Below are positions 1 to 10,900 of a DNA stretch of 64,000 nt, piece after piece. The stretch comes from Rhynochetos jubatus. Taxonomy: Eukaryota; Chordata; Aves; Eurypygiformes; Rhynochetidae. The stretch lies in contig CM050676.1 in the NCBI GenBank assembly GCA_027574665.1, forward strand, positions 4,578,157-4,642,156. The letters run 5' to 3'. The position numbers were made by a program, and so were the translations under genes. Every line of letters starts with the position of its first letter. Position 1 is the stretch's first letter. The notes beneath the pieces were generated by a model. That model was not told the DNA's origin. It made no database searches and worked only from the letters and a program-made list of their open reading frames with translations.

Positions 1-554
1 CTACTCTACTCTTGTGAGACCCCACCTGCAGTTCTGTGTCCAGCTGTGGAGCCCTCAGCTTAAGAAGGATATTGACCAGTTGGAGCGAGTCCAGAGGAGG
101 CCTCGAAGATGCTCCGAGGGCTGGAGCCCCTCTGCTATGAAGAAAGGCTGAGGGAATTGGCCTTGTTCAGCCTGGAGAAGGGAAGGCTCCGGGGAGACCT
201 TATTGCAGCCTTCCAGTACCTGAAGGGGGCTACAAGGAAGCTGGGGGGGCGCTTTTTACAAGGGCCTCTAGTGACAGGACAAGGGGTAATGGGTTTAAAC
301 TGAAAGCGGGGAAGTTTAGATTAGATATCTGGAAGAAATTCTTCCCAGAGAGGTTGGTGAAGCACTGGAACAGGTTGCCCAGAGAAGTTGTGGGTGCCCC
401 ATCCTTGGCTGTCTTCAAGGCCAGGCTGGATGAGGCTGGGAGCAACCTGGTCTAGTGGAGGGTGTCCCTGCCCATGGCAGGGGGGTTGGAACTGGATGAT
501 CTTTAAGGTCCCTTCCAACCCAAACCATTCTATGGTTCTATGAATCTGTGATTT
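1..554 (+). mobile_element. CR1 LINE, 3' end, truncated by window edge
   Basis: Typical avian CR1 3' region: ...CTGTGGAGCCCTCAG..., GGCTGGAGCCCCTCTGCTAT, AGGTTGCCCAGAGAAG, CTTTAAGGTCCCTTCCAACC, ending in degenerate ATTCTATG octamers at about 528-548. The left end is cut by the window. Inserted opposite to ADAMTS10. Confidence 0.95.
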
Positions 555-3500
555 CTGCTACAGGAATGCACTGCAGGTCACGGTGTGACTACCTTGTGTA
601 CTGGCAATCTCCAGCCAGTCTTGCAGTCCTAAAGGGAAGACTTCTCTGGAAGACTTAGAGCTGTTTTCAGAATAACCAAAATAATCCCAGATACCGAGCT
701 AGCCCTTAAGCAGCTCCAAAGTGAGCACTTCTGTTCTCCACCTCTGCTAGGTGCAGTTGGGTCCACTGTGTGATACTGGGCTGAGGACTCCAGACCTCTT
801 TCCAGGAGGTTTCCTGAGCCACAGATCTGGAGCTTCAGCCCATTCTGACCTCTCAGAGTGTCAGCAGACAAAACGCTTCCCTTGGCTGTTGCAGAACCCA
901 CCCAAAAGTTAGGTCCACAACAGAGACTCTGCAAAATTGTCACAGCTGCTAAATCAGAATGTCCAGGCCCTTTGAACTTACTCTGTCACTAAATCAGCCA
1001 GCTGTACTTCAACACCTGCAAACTGCAAAGCAACGCCCAAAATCCAGAGCTGAGTTTCCTGCAAGGTCTCCATCCTGCTCCTATTCCTACTGAAACAAGC
1101 CTATGGAAAACTTGCTGCTTTCCACAGAGCAGCTTGCTGTGACTTAGATTACTGAAATAATACTGAAAGTATTAAACAGGCTCACACTGTCAAGGAAGGG
1201 AACTGTCTTGAGATGTGACAGCAAAGCCCGAACAGCTACGGCTGCTGCCAATGTGCTCCCAGCACACAGTGCCATTGGTGCCATTGGTGCCGGTGCCATT
1301 GGTGGTGCACACCAACAGCGCAGCACGGGCTGAAGGACCCGACGTGATCTGCGCTGCATGCTCTGGTGCCAGTACAACGACCACCTGGCCTCCTGCCTGC
1401 CCTTATGGCAGCCTGACCTACAAGACAGCTCCCACGGCCACCTGCCTCCAGTCAGGCAGTAGCCTGTTCATCAAGCCTCCGGGCTTGGCACAGCCTTCCA
1501 ACAAGGCATTCCTCCACCCACCAAGGGCTGTGGTATGAACAGTAACCCATACCCCCCGCAAGACAACTGGCTCAGCGCCTTGGAATCCTCTGTGCTGGTA
1601 CCAAGGGGGGCGAAAAGATGAGCTTGGGATTTCTCTGCTTCCCTCCTTTTCCTGGGGTTGTGATGGCAGAGTGCCACAGGGCAAGCCAGCAAAGGAAACA
1701 ACTGCATAGTCTGCGCTGAGGACTGCAGCTCTGACACACAAAGGGATTTCGGTTCCCAACTTCTTCACCAAAGCCCAGCTGCAGCTGGATTTAACCACTG
1801 AAAGGAGAAAGTCTCTCCCACCTTCAAAAGGCATCTACCCCTCCATACTGCTCTTGCTGTGACAGTATACTGTTGGGAAGCAGCAGCTCCTACCCCTCTG
1901 TACTGATCTTGCAGAGCCAGCATAGCTACTGGGAAGTAGGAGCTTCTGTACAGTCTCTTCTCTCTGTGTCACCAAGGAAGAGAACTTCCCTGTTTCAACC
2001 AGCGACATGTGTTTGCTCCATCCTCATTATACCTATTAATCACCCGCTCTGTACTGGCATGGAGGAAAGGATGCTGCCGGGCTTGCACCATCACTCTGGA
2101 GTCTGCTTATATGGGGCACGGGATGGGTGGACTTAGACATTTACCGAGATTTATCTGCACACACTTGAGCCCTTATGCCCTTTGGGTTTCTCCCACACAG
2201 CTCGCAAGACAAGCTGTGCTAGAAGGGTCACCACAAGGACATCTTGTGCTTTTGTGATCCTTGTGTACACAGGAAGTGTCTGCCTGAGTTAAAAATTAGC
2301 TGGGAAACAGGTAATGTAAATGCAGAAAGTTTCCATTCCACTGCCTCTGGCTCAGCTGAGGAGGGGCACAGACCACAGTTGGTGGCACCTAAGATCAGAT
2401 ACCATGACCACATCATTCAGACACAGACCTCCTGCTGCCATGTCCCATGGGCTCTGGACCCCTGGGCTACACTGAAAGACAGCACTGGACTAGGGAGAGA
2501 CAAACTTTGCCCTTTGTTACCCAGGATGAGCTGGTGAGACCACCAGGAGATGGTTTAGTGTTTAACCATTCTAAAGAGATGAACACCCAGAGTGATAAAC
2601 TGGTTCCCATTGGGTCACTTCAATGGCAGCATTTGGCTTGTATTTCACAGATTCACACAGGTTCACAGAGTGGTAGGGGTTGGAAGGGACCCCTAGAGAT
2701 CAACCCCCCTGCCAGAGCAGGATCACCTGGAGCAGATCACACAGGAACAAGTCCAGGCAGCTTTTGAAAGTCTCCAGGGAACCAGACTCCCCCCCTCTCT
2801 GGGCAGCCTGTCCCAGGGCTCTGTCACCCTCACAGGGAAGATTGGTTTCCTCATGTTCAGTTTGAACCTTCTGTTTTCCAGTTGATGGCCATCGCCCCTC
2901 GTCCTGTCACTGGACACCACTGAGAAGAGCCTGGCCCCATCCTCCTGACACCCACCCTTTAGATATTGATAAGCATTGATAACGTCCCCCCTCAGCCTCC
3001 TCTTCTCCCAGCTGAACAGCCCCAGCTCTCTCAGCCTTTCCCCATATGGAAGGTGCTCCAGGCCCTTCCCCATCGCACTGGCCCTGCGCTGGACCCTCTC
3101 CAGTAGCTCCTTGTCCTTCTGGAGCTAAGGAGCCCAGAACTGGACACAGCACTCCAGGGAAGGCCTCACCAGCGCAAAGTAGAGGGGGAGGATAACTTCC
3201 CTTGACCTGCTGGCCATGCTCTTCTTAATGCACACCAGGATGCCATTGGCCTTCTTGGCCGCAAGGGCTCACTGTTGGCTCATGGTCATCCTGTTGACCA
3301 CTAGGAACTCCACTAAAACCACTAAGACACTAGGTCCTTTTCCCCAGAGCTGCCCTCCAGCAGAACAGCCCCCGCCCTGTACTGATCCATGGGGCTGTTC
3401 CTCCCCAGATGCAGCACTTTACACTTGCCCTTATTGAATTGCATTCGATGTCTCCCCACCCAGCTCTCCAGCCTGTCCAGGTCCCTCTGGACCGCAGCAC

Positions 3501-4787
3501 GGCCTTCTGGTGTGGCAGCCACTCCTCCCAGTTTGGCATCGTCAGCCAACTTGCTGAGAGGACATTCCATCCTTTGTCCAGGTCATGGATGAATATGTTG
3601 AATAGTGCTGGCCCCAGCACTGACCCCTGGGGGATGCCACTACCCACAGGCCTCCAACTAGACTCTGCCTGATTGACCACAGCTCTCTGAGCTCTTTCCT
3701 CCAGCCAGTTCCCAACCCACCTCACCACCCAGTGGTCCAGTCCACGCTTCCTAAGTTTGGCTATGAGGATGCCATGGGAGACTGTGTCAAAAGCTTTGCT
3801 GAAGTCAAGGCAGACCACACCCACTGCCTTTCCCTTGTCTATCCATCTAGTGATGCCATCATAAAATGCTATCATCAGATTGGTCAGGCATGACTTTCCC
3901 TTGGTGAATCCATGCTGACTACTTGGGATAAGCTTCCTTTCCATGGCTGCAAGAGAAACTAAACCCTGATCTAATGCTTCCTCCTTCACAGCTTTCCAGG
4001 GCTTGGACTGGGGTGGGTACACATACACGTGTGTCCATCAGACGACACAGCTGCCCATGTATCCCACTGCTGGCTCCTCTGTTTTCTCTGAGGTAAGTGG
4101 ATGCATTAAGGGGTTCAATTAGCCCTTTAGTGCAGAAGCTTCCCCCTCGTCACTATGCTCAAATAGTTGGCAACGTCCAGTACATTAAAAACAGCAAAAC
4201 ATCAGGCTGAGATCCAGGAAGACTCTTTTTTCTCCTAAAACAACCTTTCCTTTCAGTGGTTTCCTGGACTGGGGGCTGACAGCGTGATGGCAAGGGTGGC
4301 TTAGGTGGGCAGCTGTCCCTCAGATGTACCTACAGCACATCAACCCACCACACCTGGAAGAAAGACGTTTCTCCTAAGTTTGTGCAAGCAGCATAAAGAC
4401 TTCTAGAAAGGATTATGAAAAATATGTCTGTGTACAAAGCCCTGCTGAGAGGGGAGCCTGGAGGAGGGACTGCAGTGTGGCTTTCAGCTGCAACCCTGGG
4501 ACCAGCAGCAGCCAAGGTATCACATAAAGGCAAAGAGATCTCTTTCCATGGGACTGATCTGACTGAAACTGAGTTAGAGTCAACCTCTGTGAATGGGAAA
4601 CAACCTTCTCTGTCCTTTCACCGGGAAGCAAGGCAAAAAGCTCATAGGGAACATACCAGTGCCTTTCTTTTGAAGCAGGATGGCAAAGCGATGTGGGCAG
4701 CAGAGGAACAGCCCCATGGCCCTTTGCCCTTGTAGCCCCTGTCCTCCACCCCCTGGGAACCGATAGTAAAGCAGGAAGGCTCTCTAC
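555..4787 (-). other. ADAMTS10 intron after exon 10 (partial)
   Basis: Intronic sequence, continuing past position 1. It contains the two CR1 copies listed separately. About 555-2640 and 3950-4787 hold no recognised exon on either strand. A short simple repeat of GTGCCATTG-like 9-mers sits at 1269-1303. Confidence 0.7.
2641..3945 (-). mobile_element. CR1 LINE with partial, frameshifted reverse-transcriptase ORF
   Basis: Minus-oriented, 5'-truncated CR1 of about 1.3 kb. Reverse-transcriptase blocks are readable: [27 protein letters not shown] and [10 protein letters not shown] in one frame. The catalytic-loop region is read as LADDAKLGG, with [13 protein letters not shown], in another frame, so at least one frameshift separates them near 3570. 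The 3' end (plus strand about 2645-2700) has TGGTAGGGGTTGGAAGGGAC, which differs from the CR1 at 1-554, so two subfamilies are present. The exact 5' end is uncertain (3945-4010). Confidence 0.93.
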
Positions 4788-4929
4788 CCCGTATTTACAC
4801 TGGCGAGATTTAACTCCGTACTGGAAACGGCACTGCTCATCTGCATCGTAGGCCTGTCCTGGAGCCACTGTTGGGTAGATGAAGTCTTGCTTGGGAGGAG
4901 CATTGTTCAGGCATAATCCCATCCCGGAG
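4788..4929 (-). CDS. ADAMTS10: ADAMTS10 coding exon 10 (end of catalytic domain, disintegrin-like start)
   Basis: 142 nt, residues 454-500. Reads [34 protein letters not shown] and [12 protein letters not shown]. This covers the last catalytic-domain residues and the opening of the disintegrin-like module. Acceptor TTTTCAG|C; donor TACGGG|GTAGAG, phase 0. It is the last ADAMTS10 exon in the window. Confidence 0.94.
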
Positions 4930-7900
4930 CTGAAAACAAGAGAAGAGAATCATTGCTCCGAAAGGCTTGTAGGAGAGCGTCGTGGCAGAGGACCAGCAGC
5001 GGGCATTCCCAGCTCCGCACAGGGCTGAGCAATCATGTGCTTGACTGCTTTGGGGGGACAACTGTACTGGGCTCCTCTGGGCAAAACTGCTGCTGAGAAA
5101 GTGCTCTGAGGTCTTTCTACCCGTGTCCTCAGGGCTGGGAAGCAAGGCTCCTAGGCAACTCTAGTAGTTTTAATCTGAGGGTTTTGCTGGCTATCACCAG
5201 CCCTTGGCTGTCCCAAGGGGTTCTGGGGCCATGAGTGGCAGCATGCAGGCAGGTGTGTGCCCAGGACCCTCGTGTGGGCAGTGGATAGGCAGAGGGGCTG
5301 CCCTCCCATCCCATGGCTGCAGAGCCCCAGCTGAAAGCAACCGGAGGTGCTGAACGTGGAAAGCCCCTGCTCTCCAAGCCTGTCCTGCATGCCAGGGCTT
5401 TGTAGGAGCGTCCAGATTTCGCCTTTCCCTCCCCCTTTCCTTGCTGCTCTCTGAGCTTTCCCTAAATCAAGGCCCCTGTCACCACTCCCCTAGCCCCAAA
5501 TCCCGGGGTCTTGCACACATCACAGCCCCATCCCGGCAGAGGCTCCAGGGCCACGCTCAAGCAGGGACAGCCAGCATGAACAGTGGAGAGGGCCGACATG
5601 AATTTACCGCCCTCTGCCAGCCCTGCCAAGGCCTCAGGGTTATCCAAGGACAAGGCAGCCTCCACTGTGGTGCTTTCCCGGCACTGTCCGAGCAATGTGT
5701 CTTGCTGCAGTGCACATCCAGGGGTCATGAGCAAGGAGGGAAAGGTTTTTGCTGTGGCCAAATGTGAGCCACCAGATGTGGGATCTGGTGGTGAACTACG
5801 TGGTTTGGCCAAGCTTTGCGAGCACTGGGGCAGGTGGCAGCCCCTGGGGGAGGCTTGCCTTTGCTGCTTCTCTCGCAGCATTACGACAGCAGCATCATGG
5901 GTAGAGGTCTGGTATTCAGACTCCCTGGAAACTTCCCTCCACAGTGACCCCCCATGCACTTGCTTCTTCCAATCGTGACTCACGTCCTACCCAGTCCTAT
6001 TAGGTAGTGTCCTACCAAAAACCTCATCAAAACTGATCCTAACTGCTCGTTTTGTGATACAAACCCTGGGGACTGCATGAACCCCAAACAAGAAGCTCTT
6101 TCAAGCTGCAGAGGCATGTTGACAATATTAAAACTCTGGGACTTAGAAACCTAAATCCCTTCTCCTGAATCTTAAGGGTGCTTTGCAAGAAAAACCCCAA
6201 ACTCCTTCTCCTACATTGCTTGTTCACACTGAAAACTCTCATCCTCCATGTCTGAAGAAGATGCCTACACCATGCAGACCCAGTCCTGCCTCCAGATCCT
6301 CCTTCCCCATCACACCAACCCTTATCTGCAATTCCTGGCAGCACTTCAGAAACATCTGAATGCCTCTACATGCGCCTCTACATTTATTTCTGAAGTTTCT
6401 GGAAACAGGGAACCTAAACAAAGCTCTCACAGCTGCAAGGTAGATAGGATTAGTATCTTCAGGAGGCAAGCAAACCATGGGAAAGTCTAAAGGAAGGAAG
6501 GAAAGCACGTGCCTCTTGGGATAGGATGAGGTGCCAGGAGACAAGACAGAAGGTGCATGGGCTGTGTGCTTTAGGGGCTTTTCTTTGGCTTTACCCACTC
6601 CTCACAAGTGACTGAGGGAGGTTGGAGGTGTGCACTGGTTGCGAGGTAGAAGGAAGGGCAAGGTGAGATGTATTCCTTACTCCAGGAAGCTGGTGATATA
6701 ATCCCTGCTGCATGTGGACCATACAAACGGGTTGGTCTTCATGGTGATGTGAGCAGCCATGAGCTTGGCCGTTTCTTGCCCACGAGAGCCACAGCTGTTG
6801 CCAACCCCATCGTGATTCATGCCAAACCTGGAAAGCATCACCAAGGCAATAGAGAGATGATCAGCTGCTGCATTTTCAACACATCTGGATCACCCATAGG
6901 AAGGGTTTTTCAGCTTCTATTGGCAGGAACAAACCAACAGAGGCCCTTTCCCCTGACAGCCACTCCAGGGACTCTTCTGGCACAGTACTCACGTGTGGCC
7001 GATCTCGTGGGCAATGGTGAAGGCTGTAGCCAGGCCAATGTCCTCATTGATGCTGCAGCTTCGTTCTCGTTCGCACATCCCACCAACGGGGGCCAGGCCT
7101 AGGGAAGCCAGATAGAGCTGTCACACAGGGTCAGCACAAAGCATCTGTAGGGGAAATGGGTGGTATGTGGGGACTAAGTGATGTGCCACTAACACTGAGA
7201 ATGGACTAAGTGATGTGTTTCACTAACACTGAGCATAGCCTGCCGTCACTAACAAGCTTCTTCCCACCGGTTGCACTGGGCTTTGGGAGGGACCTATGGC
7301 GTTTATGGACTCTGGGCACCTTGTCACTCAGCACTGTCAACTAACTTAACAATGACAGGCTTGGACTGGATCAAAATCTTCTGAATTTCACATCCAAACC
7401 CCAGACTGTACAGATGGGGAGCAGTCCTTATCACAACATGGGCACTGCTGTGGGGGAACCTGAGATCAGCTGTACCAGCACTCGGGCATCTGAACTTGGC
7501 CAGAGCATCCTGAACAACCGAGTAAGCCAGGATCCAACCTGATCATCTGTGCTTGGTTCTGGCCAACACCCACCATAATCAGGAATCCAGCTTGACTCTG
7601 TCTGAAGGGATGGATCATGCAGAAATGTCCCCTTAATTGTGGTAGCAGATTCCCCCAACCCTCTCCCCATACACTGTGCCACCACCACTGCTTGTGCCAG
7701 CTGCATGATGCCAGGGAAGGAACAGTCTCCGTTAAAAGGAACGAATCAAGCAGTCACAGCACCTCCAGCCTCAGCCACGCTCCCAGGCACCTCATCTGCA
7801 GCCGCATCAGGTCAGAGATCCACCAACTTTTCCTTTTTAACTGCAGTGATTCAGAGCAGTAATCCCTCCCTGACTGCTTAGTCTAGACCAGGGCAAGACA

Positions 7901-10900
7901 AATTAGGAGCTACAGCCAGAGAGATCTGCAGGGTCTGTCTGCGTCTAGCAGTTTAAATAAAGAACTCCCTTTATAGTCATCACAAAAAAGTCTTATTTCT
8001 CTCTGCTAAGCCAGGAATACTCCACTAGGCTATGGACCAGCCCTAGATGCAAATGGTTCTTAATCATCAGGCTGGACCTGACCCAGGGATATAACGGAGA
8101 AGCGTTCCAGAGCCCATTTGTCCTCTGGGTTGCTGCTTTTAGTGTTTACAGAAGTAAGGAGGCTACACAGTCGACTGGGCTGGAAACCACTGGCCTGTTC
8201 CTGGCTCTGCTGCCGGTGCTCACGGCAGCGTTAAGCAAGTGCTTCCCCTCTGCCTGCTCACTAGGAAAGGGGGGATGGCACAGCCCGCCCTCACCACACT
8301 CCCCAAGATGCATGTGCTGGTGAGAAGTGCTGCCAAAGGGGCAGCAAAATCCGACCTACCCAAGGTGCCACACGGTTTATTCTTGTAGATGCAAATGTCG
8401 TATCTGCAAAGAAGAGAAGGCAGCGTTATGAACACTTACAAATTTGGCAGTTCCAAAATAGCACATCTCCATTTTACTCATGTGTTCACATCCAAACCGC
8501 TTCAAAACAGCCCATGGAGCATGCAACACTTCTGGAATGGAAAGTACTGACTGTAACAGGTAAGATGCCTCTGATCCGACCTGTACAACACTCACTTTCC
8601 CCAGGCTGACTCAGTGTGCGTTTTTAACAATAGCTCCTGTCTCTTAATGATGGGGCAGTCCTGAGTGGGGTCAGAGGTTTGGTTTCAATGAAGCGTGGTA
8701 AATCAGGAGGGACAACGCTAATCCAGCCTTGAAGCTCATTGGGTTTGGGTGGGTGGTCCAGCTCAGCTCATTAGCCCCCGGTGCACTCCCAGGAGCCAGC
8801 CATTTCTCTCCTGGGAGGCACCAGGCTCAGGGATCGCAGGATGGAAGAGAACAGGACCAGCCTCCTGACTGTAAACTCAGGTCCCTTGCAGCAAATCATA
8901 TCTAATAAAAATACAATTCTGATTATTTTTTTTATATATAAGGAAAACATTTCAGTTTGAAAACATGTTCCATTTCAAAACCCACTGTGGTTTCATTAAA
9001 ATGCTAAAGTGACTTTTTTGCCTTTTTTTTTTCCAGTTTAGTTCTTTATTGGGAATTTTCCAAACAAATTCAATATGGGTTGGTTCAAGATGACTCTTCC
9101 CTCTGTTCCTGGCCTCGACTTCCAGCCATTGCATCAAGGAATGGGCTGTTTGCACATTGTTAGCCGCATACAGGGAAAAGCTAAACGAGGACAGCAAAGT
9201 CAAATGTCCTCCAAACCGAAATGCAGCACCCTCGCAATGGGATGTGGCAGTAGCTCCAAAAGAGACCAGTTTGGGCCAGAGATTGAATATTATCATTTAA
9301 TTGCAGAGACGAACCGCATGCCCTCCCTGCCTCTGTTCAAACACCTCCTCCAGAAGCTGAGACTCCCAGACATTTGGGACTGTGTAAAACCCAGGCTGCA
9401 AGGGCCAAGGCTAGTACTGAAATCTGTGTGGGGTGGGCGGTGGGGGGACTGGCAGCAGTTGGGCTGGGACACCACAGAGCCAGGTTGGGGTGTTGCTCCT
9501 TAGCCCTGAGGTGCATGTCAACTGAGTGCGAGCTAGGCCTGGACTGCCGAGGATGCTGACCCTGGTGTGGGTTTGGGGGACACCCGCATGGTGAGCAGGA
9601 ACATCCAACACTGCTCACCCTGGCAGGCCAACAGGGACCACAGCAGGGAGGAAGCAAGCTGATAGCACACGATGGGTTAAGCATAATATGTTCCTGGTGA
9701 TGGCTCCTGTCCCTTTGGCCCCTGGCGCTCTCTGGAAGTGTCCAAACCTCTCACCCTTGGCAGGAAACCAAGTGAGTGAAAAACATTTGTTGCTTTGTTT
9801 TGAGCGAATACCATTAAAGCCTTTGGAGGCTCTGGTCTGACAAGCTCCTGCAAGAGAAAAAAGCCCGAAGCTCAGCAAGATGTTATCAGGAGATGGGGAA
9901 TTTATTAGAGACTGGGCCGGAATTGCTGGTGCTGTCCAAGCCTGGTGTAGTCGTTGAGTTGCTTCGGGTTAGCTCAAACATCTGGTGGGAGGCCGAACAA
10001 CTTGGAGCCGGCGTTTGCGTCCATACGTGTGTGGCAGGAGGGAAGGAAAAGCAGAAGCCGCAGCCCCAGGAGGGTGAAAATCTGGGTCCAGGGGCCTTTC
10101 ACTCACTCCTCCCCTGGTGCTTGTGGGCTCTCATCTCACAAGCTCCCCAGGAGGGATGCACCACACAGTTCTCATGAGCTCCCTGGAAGGGATCCTCCAG
10201 GCTGCACATGATTCCTGCTGCTATCAGGAACTGGAGCAGGAGAGCGGCTCACAGCGCCAACAAAACTGGCTCCCGCTTGGAGGCTCCCCTCTCCAGCACT
10301 TTCATTTTATGATTTTCTTCCACCCCACAAGAGGGGGGCAGAACAGGCACAAACAAATCTTGGGTTTGCCTTTGGCTTCTCCCCAGGCTGCTGCTCCTCT
10401 GTCCAAGCAGGATCTATGCAGGCACTGGAGAGCCAGCAGCACCGCTGAGAGCTGCCTCTCAGCACCCTCCGTCCCCTCTGTCCTTCCAGCTCTCCCGTCA
10501 GCATCCTCTGTCCCCCCAGCCACCCCTCTGTTCCTTCCATTGTCTCTGTCATTGTCTCTGCATCATCTTTCCTTTCGTCCATCCTTCCAGCTGTCGCTCC
10601 TGCTGCTCCAGGCTCAAGCACCCATCTATTCTGGCAAGGCTTATTTGTCCTGCATGTGAAGGTTCAGACCCTTCGCCCAGCTCTGGAGGTGTAATTCAGC
10701 ATCCAGGTTAAGCTGCTGACCTACACTGTTGTTAGAGCTGTGCAGAGATGCAGGCAGGGCAGGACCGCTCTTGTCCTAAGGGAGTTCAGATGAAGTCACT
10801 ACTACAAGGGTGTCCATCAGCTACCAGGGAGAGAGTCCAGCCCTACAGGTAGGCACCTAAGATGAGGTGAGCCAAATCCCATAATGGCTGGAGGTACTCT

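Noticed and set aside
3960-4095. Possible plus-strand exon between TTTCCAG and GAGGTAAGTGG
   Set aside because: It overlaps or abuts the CR1 copy, lies on the strand opposite to ADAMTS10, and its translation has no protein signature.
1-4787. A further ADAMTS10 exon (rest of the disintegrin-like module)
   Set aside because: No minus-strand frame in this stretch contains the expected EVCxELWCLSKSN or NSIPAAEGT segments.
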